Shown piece by piece: positions 16,393 through 25,052 of a stretch of DNA of 64,000 nt. Numbering within the stretch: position 1 is the first letter of the stretch; each line of letters starts with the position of its first letter. Origin of the DNA: Salinigranum marinum (GTDB lineage: Archaea; Halobacteriota; Halobacteria; Halobacteriales; Haloferacaceae); contig NZ_CP100464.1 of assembly GCF_024228675.1 (NCBI RefSeq), forward strand, positions 1 to 64,000, read 5' to 3'. A model generated the notes under the pieces. The model made no database searches, was not told the origin of the DNA, and worked only from the letters and a program-made list of their open reading frames with translations. The translations under genes and the position numbers were made by a program.

Positions 16393-17696
16393 ACATCACC
16401 CTCCACCTGCTGGACAAGTTTGTCGAGAACGAGCTGTGCTTGTTGTTCAAGATGGTTGACGGCATCCTCCTCGTCCGGTCTGGTGAACTGGTCCCTCTCT
16501 CTCCTGAGCTCACGGTAAGCGTCAGCTCCGTATACCGCCTCGAGCGTGTCCGCGGCGTCGTCGACGAGATCGGAATGGTTGTCTCGGACGGCGTCCTCTT
16601 GGATCGACAGTAGCAGTTCCGCTAAGTATCCCGCTGGCCCATCACTATCCGCAAGGTTTTCCAGATCGATATCAGGTCGTGTGTCGAGGGTGAGGTCACC
16701 GATGGTGACCTGGACACCTGCCTCTCGTCGTTCGATATTTAGAATATCCTCGCGATAGTCACGGAGCGCCGTATGCGCTGAGGTCCGACCGGTGAGGGTG
16801 AGCTTCATCACAACATGGTCGACCGTCTCGACATCAACGTCAGTCTGGACGTGGTCACGCGCCCGCTCAGAGATGAGAGCAGGGAGGTCAGTCGGTTCGT
16901 CGACACCAGACACATCGACCGATAGTGTATCGTATCGGAGTTTGGCTAACGGTTGCTGTCTCGCGGTGACCGTGGCTGAGGAGTCAGTATCGACTGTGAC
17001 TTCCCAGGGGCCGTGACACCCCGGCTCGCCGGGGTCTAATCCCTGTGGGGACCCAGGATATAGAATCAGCGGGTCGCTGTCGACTCGTATTCCGGGGACG
17101 TGTATGTGACCAAGCAACCAAGCGTCGGCTCCTGTTCCTCGAAGCTCTGCGGTTCTGACCGGAGCGTATCGGCTTTCTGTAGCGTCCAGATCAATATGAG
17201 CAACTCCAATAACCGGATCATCGGTATCGGTATCGAACTCATACGCGCTGAGTGGCGACCGGGTGACCTGCTTGGCTGGGAACGACCACCCGTCGATGTG
17301 TGCGCGGGCCCCATTATGTCCGTCGAGCGTGTGCCGTTCCCAGTTTCCGTCGCGACCGAGCAGGCGGACATTACCTATCCCCAAATCATCTACCATGTCC
17401 GGTGCCAGATCCCAGTCATGATTCCCGCTCACTATGAGGATTGGAATTCCGGCATCATCGAGCCGGATCACTTCTCGCTCAAAGACACCATAAGCCTCGA
17501 TATACTCGTTCTCCTCGTCGACGATGTCGCCAGTCACGACGACTGCATCCGCTTCTCGGTCGACTGCTAGATCGACTGTTCGTGTCCAGACGCCACGAGG
17601 AGAACAGGCACTGTCGTCGGCCTCAGCTGGCGCTCTGGAGGGCGAGCGCCCTAGATGTAGATCACCAGTACACACCAGCCTTAGCTCACTGCCCAC
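16389..17696 (-). CDS. Mre11/SbcD/YhaO-like metallophosphoesterase (DNA nuclease)
   Basis: A 435-residue protein with the calcineurin-like phosphoesterase motifs of Mre11: GDLHLG (Asp12, His14), VVVTGDIVDEEN, VSGNHDWD and LLGHIHVPG. These coordinate two manganese ions for DNA end processing. The C-terminal third is acidic and helical, suited to binding the coiled-coil base of the ATPase. It is first of a two-gene operon with a 4-base ATGA overlap. The pair probably acts on DNA ends or hairpins. A TATA-like TTTATAACT lies about 35 bases upstream of the ATG at 17696. Confidence 0.87.
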   Translation of the reverse strand: MGSELRLVCTGDLHLGRSPSRAPAEADDSACSPRGVWTRTVDLAVDREADAVVVTGDIVDEENEYIEAYGVFEREVIRLDDAGIPILIVSGNHDWDLAPDMVDDLGIGNVRLLGRDGNWERHTLDGHNGARAHIDGWSFPAKQVTRSPLSAYEFDTDTDDPVIGVAHIDLDATESRYAPVRTAELRGTGADAWLLGHIHVPGIRVDSDPLILYPGSPQGLDPGEPGCHGPWEVTVDTDSSATVTARQQPLAKLRYDTLSVDVSGVDEPTDLPALISERARDHVQTDVDVETVDHVVMKLTLTGRTSAHTALRDYREDILNIERREAGVQVTIGDLTLDTRPDIDLENLADSDGPAGYLAELLLSIQEDAVRDNHSDLVDDAADTLEAVYGADAYRELRRERDQFTRPDEEDAVNHLEQQAQLVLDKLVQQVEGDV

Positions 17697-17880
17697 GGCT
17701 CGTATCAGACCACTATTGCGATGAGACAGTTATAAATTTACAGCATCATCACTCGACGGACAATACCAGACTTCGACAACTGCTAAACCTATACAGTAAA
17801 CCGGGTAGCTCACACGGTCGCCGATTATCCAAGCCGATGATGTGTATGATGTCGCTACCGAGATATCGACGAAACGAATA

Positions 17881-18444
17881 TTATTTCGATTCCCGATCTT
17901 CCTCAGCGAGCAGTTTTTCCCGGGCCGAATTAACGTTCGAGCGGACGGCATCCTCGGTAACTCCTCTGATGTCAGCCCACTGCGCACCCGTGTAGCGCTC
18001 GGCCTCCTCGACGACAGTCCAGTCGACTGCCTCGTGGAGCGAGCAATCGCCCGCCACCAGCTCGGCGATCCGCTCGAGGAAGTCTTGCTCCTCCCAGGCA
18101 AGGGCGACTTCTTCGAACTGATGTTGGTCCCGATCGTAAACGGCGAACATCTGGACGGCGCCGTCGCGCTCCAGGTCGGCTCGAACGTGAGCCGGTAGCG
18201 ACTCCAGCGCGGCCTCCGGGAGCGGATACGCGGGAACGTCGTGGAGCGACGCCACATCGAACGGGGTCAGGCCACGGTGTGAGACGTCACCGAATTTCAT
18301 CAAGTACCCCGTCTCCGAGGCGAGTTGCGTCCGCCCTTCAAGCAGGTGCTCAGCGAGGTCGGGGTAGTCGTCTCGGTCGACCGAGCCGGTCTTGAAGATC
18401 GTCACGAAGTCACGGTCACCGCCACTGGGGGGATGTTCTGCCAT
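17881..18444 (-). CDS. Helix-turn-helix domain protein
   Basis: A 187-residue acidic protein. Residues about 145-180 (VVEEAERYTGAQWADIRGVT followed by DAVRSNVNSAREKL) look like a sigma-70 region 4 or phage-type helix-turn-helix seen in haloarchaeal plasmid proteins. The N-terminal half has short strands and a YDRDQHQFEEVAL region. It could be a regulator of plasmid genes. It is alone on the strand, 34 bases upstream of the 85-residue gene. Confidence 0.55.
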   Translation of the reverse strand: MAEHPPSGGDRDFVTIFKTGSVDRDDYPDLAEHLLEGRTQLASETGYLMKFGDVSHRGLTPFDVASLHDVPAYPLPEAALESLPAHVRADLERDGAVQMFAVYDRDQHQFEEVALAWEEQDFLERIAELVAGDCSLHEAVDWTVVEEAERYTGAQWADIRGVTEDAVRSNVNSAREKLLAEEDRESK

Positions 18445-18478
18445 CCGTCATCATCCTCCGGTATCTGATAGCAATTCG

Positions 18479-18736
18479 TTAGTACAGACCATGAGTCTGG
18501 CTCCCAGCTGAGCCATCTTCGGAGGCGGATTCCCGAAGCGTCGCAGCACGATCGGCGAGCATCCGGAGCACCCAGCGCCGGCTTTGGTGCTGGTTCTCGT
18601 AGCCCACGTACTCTCGGACTGTCTCGACGTCGTGCATACAGGCGACGCCGCCACGGATGAGCCGTCGGTTGTCTGTCTCGAGGAGCGTCGCAGGAGGGAG
18701 CGCCTCCAAAATCGACCGGGAGGGACGTTCGGACAT
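18479..18736 (-). CDS. Small hypothetical protein, 85 residues
   Basis: It starts MSERPSRSILEALPPATLLE, with a hydrophilic helical middle (TVREYVGYENQHQSRRWVL). I do not recognise the family, but the composition is that of a real haloarchaeal protein. The second inverted repeat copy (18767-18808) lies 30 to 72 bases upstream, so its near arm overlaps the expected TATA position. Confidence 0.5.
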   Translation of the reverse strand: MSERPSRSILEALPPATLLETDNRRLIRGGVACMHDVETVREYVGYENQHQSRRWVLRMLADRAATLRESASEDGSAGSQTHGLY

Positions 18737-18766
18737 GCGTGGCTACTGGTCCGCTGCGAAACAGTA

Positions 18767-18808
18767 GTTACCCCACAGATGAGATTCAGATACCAATAGT
18801 GGGGTAAC
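18767..18808. repeat. Dispersed inverted repeat GTTACCCCAC/GTGGGGTAAC, copy 2
   Basis: Perfect 10-base arms at 18767-18776 and 18799-18808, total 42 bases. It lies 43 bases after the end of the gene at 18851-19228 and 31 bases before the start of the gene at 18736. Confidence 0.8.
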
Positions 18809-18850
18809 TCGGTCGACTGGAGCCGCCGTGGATTGGAATCCCATCGGTAC

Positions 18851-19228
18851 TCACTCCTCGGCAGTATCCGATGATTGACGGTCGGACCAATCACCAAAAA
18901 GTGGGACCGTCGACGCATCACGGTCGTCGAGTGTCCGCTGGCCGGGGGTCGACGAGGCAAACAGGGGCTCCTGCTTACCGGCATCCACACCGCTGGCACT
19001 CGTTTGCGGCCGGTCGTCGACGAAGCTCTCGCTCGTGGGAACATCGAGTCGGGTCGATCGCTGATGGCCGACCTCGATGCCGTGATCGGTGAGCGTGGTC
19101 TCGACCGCACCCGTCTCGACCTCCAGTCCCTCCGTCCCGAAGACTGCCTGGCGGTGGATAGAGAGATCGAGTCGTGAATGGTCGTCTGTCGGTTCGTGAT
19201 CGGACGGCTGTGAATCGTCGGTAGGCAT
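18851..19228 (-). CDS. Acidic low-complexity protein, 125 residues
   Basis: The ATG at 19228 gives an acidic protein rich in Asp, Ser, Thr and Gln with no predicted domain. An in-frame TTG at 19267 would add 13 basic residues and is less likely, since the TATA box at 19286-19291 is only about 22 bases from it. Its promoter has the shared TATA-palindrome design. The middle part (LDLSIHRQAVFGTEGLEVET) may be the only ordered segment. Confidence 0.5.
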   Translation of the reverse strand: MPTDDSQPSDHEPTDDHSRLDLSIHRQAVFGTEGLEVETGAVETTLTDHGIEVGHQRSTRLDVPTSESFVDDRPQTSASGVDAGKQEPLFASSTPGQRTLDDRDASTVPLFGDWSDRQSSDTAEE

Positions 19229-19267
19229 GAGGTACCGAGGAAACTGGCGTTGCAGAATCGCCAGCAA

Positions 19268-19291
19268 CCTCGCCCCATTCGAGGCGTTAAA
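19268..19291 (-). promoter_or_regulatory. TATA box with adjacent palindrome, gene at 19228
   Basis: In plus coordinates CCTCG (19268-19272) and CGAGG (19280-19284) flank CCCCATT, followed at once by GTTAAA (19286-19291), which on the minus strand reads TTTAAC. Same layout as at 29808 and 55790. Confidence 0.5.
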
Positions 19292-19355
19292 TTTCGTCTG
19301 TCAGCAGTGATCTTGTGGAGTCGTTCCTCGATGTCGACTCGCCTTTGGCTGGCGG

Positions 19356-20117
19356 TCACAGGTCGGCCCGCGCGAACGCGCCTCCTCGCGGACCGTCCCC
19401 ATCGATGTACTGCCCCTCGAGGTGAACCTCCAGCACGTCCGGTCTTCCACCGACGAAGTGCCCGGTCACGGTGAACGGGCTGATCCACGGCCCTCGTCCC
19501 TCGTCGTTGTCACTGGTTCGGCACGCGTCGTTGGGAGCGGCTTCGACGTACATCTCGGCCGTTCGGTCGTCAACGAGGGCAAACCCGTCATAGTCCCACT
19601 CGAGGTGGCTTCGTCCGTTGACGGTGAATCGGCCGTCGTCGACGCTAATCGAGAACTCGTCGGGCTCTATCCCGAGGAAATCCCGAGTCCGGTCCGTACC
19701 AATCGAGAGGGTCACCTCAGTCAATCCCAGCCCGTCAGCAGGATCGTCGACCCAGGGATGTTCGTTGGTTGGAGGACTGTCGACGGGGCCATCGATAACC
19801 TCGCCGCTACGTTCTGACGGCTCTCGGCTGGTTTCACCCTGCTCCACATCACCAGAGGTCGTCGCTGGTTCTGCCGTGTCGGTCGGGCCTCCCGAATTCG
19901 AGTCACTGGGATCATTCCCCTCCCTGTCGCCAGCGCTGACAGCCGGGGTATCCCCGTCCGAATCTGGCTGCCCGAGAATACTGGCACAGCCCGCCAGCGA
20001 TACCACCGCGGCTGACGAAACCGCCGCAAGAACGCCTCGCCGCTGCCATCCCCGTCGCTCGGAACGACTCAGGAGCTGGTGTGGGTGGTCTGGACGGAGC
20101 CGACGACGCGAGGACAT
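19356..20117 (-). CDS. Predicted lipoprotein with acidic linker
   Basis: A 253-residue exported protein. The N-terminus is rich in Arg, then RRGVLAAVSSAAVVSLAGC gives a signal with lipobox LAGC at about residue 43. It is followed by a long Ser/Asp/Gly/Thr-rich linker (about 45-120) and a compact C-terminal domain (about 120-250) with beta-rich segments such as EFSISVDDGRFTVNG. The N-terminal Arg pairs fit Tat export. The mature domain is unknown. Confidence 0.65.
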   Translation of the reverse strand: MSSRRRLRPDHPHQLLSRSERRGWQRRGVLAAVSSAAVVSLAGCASILGQPDSDGDTPAVSAGDREGNDPSDSNSGGPTDTAEPATTSGDVEQGETSREPSERSGEVIDGPVDSPPTNEHPWVDDPADGLGLTEVTLSIGTDRTRDFLGIEPDEFSISVDDGRFTVNGRSHLEWDYDGFALVDDRTAEMYVEAAPNDACRTSDNDEGRGPWISPFTVTGHFVGGRPDVLEVHLEGQYIDGDGPRGGAFARADL

Positions 20118-20240
20118 ATATCGTCTATATTCACTTCACTCGTCGGTAAACAAGTCAGTTTAGAGGATGCGCGAGACGCAACTGTGCGTCACCTCCTTCA
20201 TTACCTTCGACAATCCACACTACAATCGAATAGATTCCTT

Positions 20241-21167
20241 ATGTTTGACCAGCAAGCCCGGACCCGTCTCAGAGACAAGCTGGACTACGAACAGTGGGTA
20301 CTCAATGAACTGGAAGAGGAGCACGAGGTGTTTCCTGATCGGCTAGGAGATACAGTCATAGAGAGTGAGAGCATATCGGCACAGGAGGTCGCTGTATCGA
20401 CCGCAGTCATCTCTCAACCCCGCGTAAACGAGGTCATCCAACGATTGTATCCGCTGGTATTCGTAGCGAGCTACAAATGCCTCGACATGATTATCGAGTG
20501 GATTCTGGAAGAGAACACTGGAACGCTGAACCACCAGTGGGGTTACAGCTACAAGAACTCAGAAGTGAACAAAATGTTCCGTACTGGGAACCTCCAGCTA
20601 CCGCCTCCGTTAATCAATCATACCGATATCTTTGATCGGCTCTTGCGCCTCTATAGTGAGTTGATGGATCACCGCCACGCAGTCATTCACAGAGACCAGT
20701 TTGAACTGAACAACGATGTGTTCAGCGTGGAAGATGAAAGCGGCGTTCAGTACGGCTTTGACGCGACTCAGCTATTTTCTCTTGCGAAGATTGGAACGGT
20801 CTTGGCTGAGGTGCTTCTCAATAACAGCATTACCGATGATCGAGAACGGGCACTAAAACGATATCTCGACAATCTAGAATTCGTCCACGGGCAGGGAACC
20901 TTCGATATTGCTCCTCCCTGGGCCGGCACAATCGAATATCGTCTCGAGGCACAAGAGCACGATCCCTATCGTTGGGTGATTGATCTAGACCTAGTTCGGA
21001 CGGCCGACGAATCCACCCCCTCGACCCAAGGATATATACTAAGAATTGTAGGGCTCCATAATGACGAGACAGTTTGCGAATGGGAGATTCCGAGCGAGGT
21101 AGTACCCGACGAGGATACACTTGAACTAACCGAACACGAACCCGATTTTGACGAGTATCAGATATAG
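20241..21167 (+). CDS. HEPN-like domain protein (tentative)
   Basis: A 308-residue protein using the ATG at 20241; an in-frame GTG at 20187 is possible. A central helical region (about residues 45-185) ends in LMDHRHAVIHRDQFELN, which contains the Arg-x4-His pattern (RHAVIH) typical of HEPN ribonuclease domains. The C-terminal part is beta-rich and acidic. HEPN proteins are commonly RNases in toxin-antitoxin and abortive infection systems. No antitoxin (MNT or similar) is adjacent. The gene has lower GC than its neighbours, suggesting recent acquisition. Confidence 0.5.
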   Translation: MFDQQARTRLRDKLDYEQWVLNELEEEHEVFPDRLGDTVIESESISAQEVAVSTAVISQPRVNEVIQRLYPLVFVASYKCLDMIIEWILEENTGTLNHQWGYSYKNSEVNKMFRTGNLQLPPPLINHTDIFDRLLRLYSELMDHRHAVIHRDQFELNNDVFSVEDESGVQYGFDATQLFSLAKIGTVLAEVLLNNSITDDRERALKRYLDNLEFVHGQGTFDIAPPWAGTIEYRLEAQEHDPYRWVIDLDLVRTADESTPSTQGYILRIVGLHNDETVCEWEIPSEVVPDEDTLELTEHEPDFDEYQI

Positions 21168-21310
21168 ACACAGCAACTGCTCAAGTCAACCTCAGAAGTG
21201 CTCTAAACAAGAAAACTAGACCATGTTGGTCTTGTACAGCGTTACTCTACTAATTGGCACCCTCCTCGCCATGTTGCAAGGATTCCCGACCGTGTTTGGG
21301 ATATTGTGGT

Positions 21311-22591
21311 TTACAACGTGATTTGTTCTCGCGGTGCGAAGCATCCGCTCTGCGAATCGAACAGATACGTCGATGGCTGTGCCAACCAGCCGTTACTCCT
21401 ATCCACCGCGCGATTCGGTGGACTTGGAGATACTTTCCTTCGAATGTTTTCAGCACCGTTTACGTCTGCGTTTGCCACTGCTCCACACCCATCGCACACG
21501 TACAATCCCCGTTCGACACGGTTCGCATCCCGCTTACGACTGCAGCTCGAACATGATCTCGACGTGTCTCGCTCGGAGACTCTTTTGGTCGTAATCCCCT
21601 CTGCTTCGGCCTTGTAGCCCAGCATCCTCGTGAAGCGGTCGAACGCCCATGAATGCAAGTCGAGATTACCGTGCTTCCCCCAGTCCTTCGGCTCGCCATT
21701 CTCCTCGTCCTCACGAATCCCAGAGAGGTCACCAACTGCAAGAGTCTCAACGTCCTCCTCTACGCACCGTTGGACGATATGTTTCGATAGGGTGTGGAAG
21801 TAGTAGGTACGGCGAGTCGACTTCTTCTGATTCAGGCGAGTTGACTGTGCTGAGTCGGCGTCATCACAGCGAGCGATGCGCTTGCTGAAGTAGTAGTCAT
21901 CCTGCTTCAAACAGTTCAACGGATACAACTCGCCGTGGCCGCCTTCATAAGCGAGCGCGGCAAAGTTGTTGATGCCGAGATCAATCCCTGCAGTTTTGTC
22001 GCCTGACGTCCCTGAAATCCTGATCTCGATTTTGCAGACGAAGTGAAGTTCCCAGACCTCCCCAGTCCAAACTGCCCGAACTTGTTGGATATCCTCTACT
22101 GTAGAGAGGTCAACATCGGGTCGCGTATGGAACTCACAGAGAATGAAGTCCGACCAATACTCCTTGAGATTAGAACCCTTGCTGAGTCGAACTCGGTTGT
22201 ACTTCGTATCAAGCTTGAAGCCTGCCTGTTTGAATGTAACCGTTGAACGAGGATGTTCGTCTCCGCGTTTGCGATACTTCGGCGGGTTCGCTCGCGTGTC
22301 TCCGTTGCGTCGATTACCGTACCAGCTATTGAACGCTTCAGCGAGTTCCTGAAGAACACGCTGACTTGACTGTGAATGCAGGTCATCGTAGCGTTCGTGC
22401 GACTTGAGGTAAGCGGTGAGTTCGGCGTGGCTGGGAATATGCCCAATCTCCGACCAGACGCGGTCACAGATCCACCGACCGACGTTCCAGAGTTTCGAGG
22501 CTGCGAATCCCGAGGCGTCGAGATCGCCCTTCACCTGTTCTTGGTTCTGAATTGACGCAGTATAGGTTCGGGTAACGATCTCGTGCGCCAT
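21311..22591 (-). CDS. tnpB: TnpB (IS200/IS605-type) RNA-guided nuclease
   Basis: A 426-residue TnpB starting at the ATG at 22591 (MAHEIVTRTYTASIQ). The RuvC-like parts are visible: AGIDLGINNFAAL carries the first Asp and NADVNGAENI the last. The zinc ribbon CSSCSRKRDANRVERGLYVC with a following CDGC lies between. The middle motif, usually IxEDL with a catalytic Glu, reads LAVGDLSGI here. TnpB proteins are RNA-guided DNA nucleases whose guide RNA normally comes from the 3' end of the gene, here toward 21240-21330. No tnpA is present, so the element resembles the TnpB-only IS1341 group. Confidence 0.88.
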   Translation of the reverse strand: MAHEIVTRTYTASIQNQEQVKGDLDASGFAASKLWNVGRWICDRVWSEIGHIPSHAELTAYLKSHERYDDLHSQSSQRVLQELAEAFNSWYGNRRNGDTRANPPKYRKRGDEHPRSTVTFKQAGFKLDTKYNRVRLSKGSNLKEYWSDFILCEFHTRPDVDLSTVEDIQQVRAVWTGEVWELHFVCKIEIRISGTSGDKTAGIDLGINNFAALAYEGGHGELYPLNCLKQDDYYFSKRIARCDDADSAQSTRLNQKKSTRRTYYFHTLSKHIVQRCVEEDVETLAVGDLSGIREDEENGEPKDWGKHGNLDLHSWAFDRFTRMLGYKAEAEGITTKRVSERDTSRSCSSCSRKRDANRVERGLYVCDGCGAVANADVNGAENIRRKVSPSPPNRAVDRSNGWLAQPSTYLFDSQSGCFAPREQITL

Positions 22592-22623
22592 AGGTGATGT
22601 ATGTGGTATGATTATTTGAGATT

Positions 22624-22704
22624 TCAGAGGGTGCGTAACTCGCACTTGTGCGTGACATCCTCCGCAGACCAAGGCATGACCACGAACGTATTCGTTCGTC
22701 TCAT
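22624..22704 (-). other. Short ORF behind a strong plasmid-type promoter; possible remnant
   Basis: An ATG at 22704, exactly 30 bases after a TATA box with palindrome (22721-22739), opens a 26-codon frame ending at 22624, close to the start of tnpB. A full promoter driving so short a frame suggests that the 5' end of a gene was separated from its body, possibly by insertion of the TnpB element. I found no matching remainder on the other side. Confidence 0.3.
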
Positions 22705-22720
22705 AGCTCAGACACCCGCT

Positions 22721-22739
22721 CCCGATTCGGGGCGATAAA
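22721..22739 (-). promoter_or_regulatory. TATA box with perfect palindrome
   Basis: CCCGATTCGGG (22721-22731), a perfect odd palindrome, is followed by GATAAA (22734-22739), on the minus strand TTTATC. It is the clearest copy of the shared promoter design. Confidence 0.55.
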
Positions 22740-22795
22740 TCGGGGGAGAGGACAGCTCAAAAAATGGCCGTCCCGTGTGGATCCTGGTTGTAAGG

Positions 22796-23005
22796 TCACG
22801 GTCCAACCCTCCGAGTCCAGCAGTCGTGATTCGCGATTCGTTCGGGGAGCCCGATCCGCCCACAGACGGGACATTCGACTAGTGGGGTCGGCGTGAGATC
22901 CTCCCACTCGCGAAGGGCGGCACGAAGGTGCTCGCGAACTTCTGATGAGTCTGATCGCGTGAGCGCCTGCACGAGATGCATCCGGAGTCGTTCACGGGCA
23001 GTCAT
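22796..23005 (-). CDS. Small zinc-finger protein
   Basis: A 69-residue protein from the ATG at 23005 (MTARERLRMHLVQALTRS). A helical N-terminal half is followed by CPVCGRIGLPERIANHDC, a C2HC-type zinc finger. Small proteins of this type are frequent on haloarchaeal replicons and may bind DNA or RNA. It ends upstream of the promoter at 22739 and is likely a single gene. Confidence 0.6.
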   Translation of the reverse strand: MTARERLRMHLVQALTRSDSSEVREHLRAALREWEDLTPTPLVECPVCGRIGLPERIANHDCWTRRVGP

Positions 23006-23225
23006 CCAGCCTCCACAGTATTCTCCCACAGAGAGTGCCAAGGTCCTCGAGGGAACTGCTGATAGTGTCTCGACGTTGAACCGGCTGGGAACGTGGCTGT
23101 TCGCCTCATCGCGGAACGGTCTGAAGCGGTATCATATTTAAACTCACAGAAGTAGGACCTGACCCAATTTTCAGCAGACATTGCGTATCGGTTCGTAGTA
23201 CCACTCTACGTCCCCCGGTCGCGAA

Positions 23226-24236
23226 TCACGGCCATTCATCGTCCGGGAGTTGCGGCGTATGAGTGCTCGCTACGGTTGGACTGACGAACCGGCGAGCGCG
23301 ATACGGGATATCAAGTCCGTCGGTCACCGGTAGAAAGATCGACTCCTGGGCACCGAGGACGGTCGACGCGAGCAACTCGTGTTTACACATCACCCGCCAC
23401 GGAGCGCCGGTCTTGAATGGGCACGAACAGACCAACCCATCGGTCCACGGAAACAACGGATATCGGCTTCCACTCGCGTACTCACCGACGAGCAGTGGAG
23501 CCGGCAGGTGGAGGCCGTACTCGCTCGAAAGCGCTCCTTCCTCGGCTTTCCCACTGGAGAGATCTTGCTCGCGAACGACATATCGGGACGGGAGGTTTCG
23601 CTCTCGGGCGTATGTCTCGGGATCGTGATCTTGATCAAGGATGATCACCCCGACGAATCCGTTGTACCTGAGGAGATCGCGGTCCTCTGGCAACTCGCCG
23701 GAACCGTCGTCGATGAGCGTGCCGTATGAGGAGCGTTTCAGCACCGAACAGAGGTTGAGGCGGGGAATCAGTGTCCGGTACCACGTCTCCCGGCGGTCGC
23801 GCTCCGACCGGAGAGCAGCCTCCGGATCCGCAGCTGAGCGAGCCTGCCGAAGGCGATGGGCGAGAAACGCCGGAGCATCGACGAGTGCATCCTCGTCGTC
23901 ATAGCTCTCGTAGTACCGCGCCTCTTCGGTGAGACGGCGCTGGCAGGTTCCCTCGGCATACTGCATCCCGAGTGGCTTCGCTCGCCCTGCATGATGCCAA
24001 GGATCGGTCTCGATCGCGTCGCGGTCTCGGGAATCGTAGTTCGTCAGGAGGTGGTCGTACCGAATCGCCCCACCTGCCATGAAATCGAGGCGAATACGAT
24101 GTTCGACAGGCTCGATGGCCGGCGGGTCGGTTTCGACATTGTAGTCGTAGGCTGCGTCGATATCGGCTAGCGACCCCGGTGACAGTCCCAGCGACGGTAG
24201 CATCGACGAGGAGGCGCGGATGTGTCTTCGTGGCAT
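23226..24236 (-). CDS. SWIM zinc-finger protein, large
   Basis: A 336-residue protein from the ATG at 24236. Near the C-terminus LVCSCPFKTGAPWRVMCKHE shows the SWIM CxCx(n)CxH zinc-binding pattern. The N-terminal region (about 30-120) has the sequence EHRIRLDFMAGGAIRYDHLL and is acidic. It is a second SWIM protein of this plasmid, larger than the one at 12118 and without its coiled-coil tail. The TATA box GATAAA at 24283-24288 lies about 49 bases upstream. A DNA-binding or plasmid maintenance role is inferred. Confidence 0.65.
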   Translation of the reverse strand: MPRRHIRASSSMLPSLGLSPGSLADIDAAYDYNVETDPPAIEPVEHRIRLDFMAGGAIRYDHLLTNYDSRDRDAIETDPWHHAGRAKPLGMQYAEGTCQRRLTEEARYYESYDDEDALVDAPAFLAHRLRQARSAADPEAALRSERDRRETWYRTLIPRLNLCSVLKRSSYGTLIDDGSGELPEDRDLLRYNGFVGVIILDQDHDPETYARERNLPSRYVVREQDLSSGKAEEGALSSEYGLHLPAPLLVGEYASGSRYPLFPWTDGLVCSCPFKTGAPWRVMCKHELLASTVLGAQESIFLPVTDGLDIPYRARRFVSPTVASTHTPQLPDDEWP

Positions 24237-24282
24237 CTGAATCAATCACTGTTTCTGGCTCTGTCCGCATCTAATTCGGCTC

Positions 24283-24288
24283 GATAAA
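24283..24288 (-). promoter_or_regulatory. TATA box of the large SWIM gene
   Basis: GATAAA on the plus strand (TTTATC on the minus) lies next to a TAATTCGG sequence related to, but weaker than, the palindromes at the other promoters of this type. Confidence 0.4.
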
Positions 24289-24415
24289 GTAAACAGCGGA
24301 GCAGTTACTCACTGGTAATGAACAAAAACTGTTTTCATCCCAGCATCTCTTCTGTGTCATTTATACTTCCACTTCGGCGAAACACCTAATGAGGCGAAAT
24401 ATCAACTCCTATGTG

Positions 24416-24766
24416 ATGCCTGAGCCTCCAGCGGACCTCGTAGTCTATTATTACGGTGGCGAGGAGCGTTCACAGATTGCCGACAAAATCGTTAGTGAGT
24501 GTGGTTTTCATCCGAGCGACACAAGTGATTCTGTGGTAGTAACAGATGACTATACTGCCTATCACTACCAACCCTTCGAGGTACGGGACGAGAATCTCGA
24601 TCTTCTTGAGAAATCCGTTGAGCAGTTGCAACAACGATTTCCAGAGATGGACGTCTGGACCGAGAATAACTACCAGAAAGATCATGGGACACCAGTAGGG
24701 GAACACTATCAGATTTACATTGCGGCCACTCGGGGTGAAGTTGAGGATAACCAATGGGAAGTATAA
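24416..24766 (+). CDS. Small protein of a tandem paralogous pair, copy A
   Basis: A 116-residue acidic protein from the ATG at 24416 (MPEPPADLVVYYYGG). It is related to the protein at 25053: both begin MPEP, have an FE-x(5)-ENL-x-L motif in the middle, then FP, an alternating strand, and G-x(3)-GEH near the end. The layout suggests one alpha-beta domain. No cysteine cluster, signal or membrane segment. Function unknown. Confidence 0.55.
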   Translation: MPEPPADLVVYYYGGEERSQIADKIVSECGFHPSDTSDSVVVTDDYTAYHYQPFEVRDENLDLLEKSVEQLQQRFPEMDVWTENNYQKDHGTPVGEHYQIYIAATRGEVEDNQWEV

Positions 24767-25052
24767 GGGCTGTATATCCAGCACGTTCTTTTTGGATTAC
24801 TCAATGTTGTCGATAAGGGCATGACCGATATGGAGAATGGGTCTTGTTTAGATACGGTGCAAGTCGTCCGGGACGGTCTGTTCCCGCAGAACGAAATCGG
24901 ATAGGGGAAACATTCATTGATGGATCCTGTTCACCCAATAGCGCCACTAACCGACCCCTTTGGAAGCGTCTAAACAAGGCTCAGGGGGTATGTTTTCAGT
25001 ACACCGTACTTTTGACCAATAGATTATAGAAGCGCGGTTCGGTAAACAACCT

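Noticed and set aside
18451-19488. 345-codon minus-strand frame
   Set aside because: Arg/Ser/Thr-rich shadow that overlaps the small acidic genes and the lipoprotein gene, and runs through an inverted repeat and a promoter.
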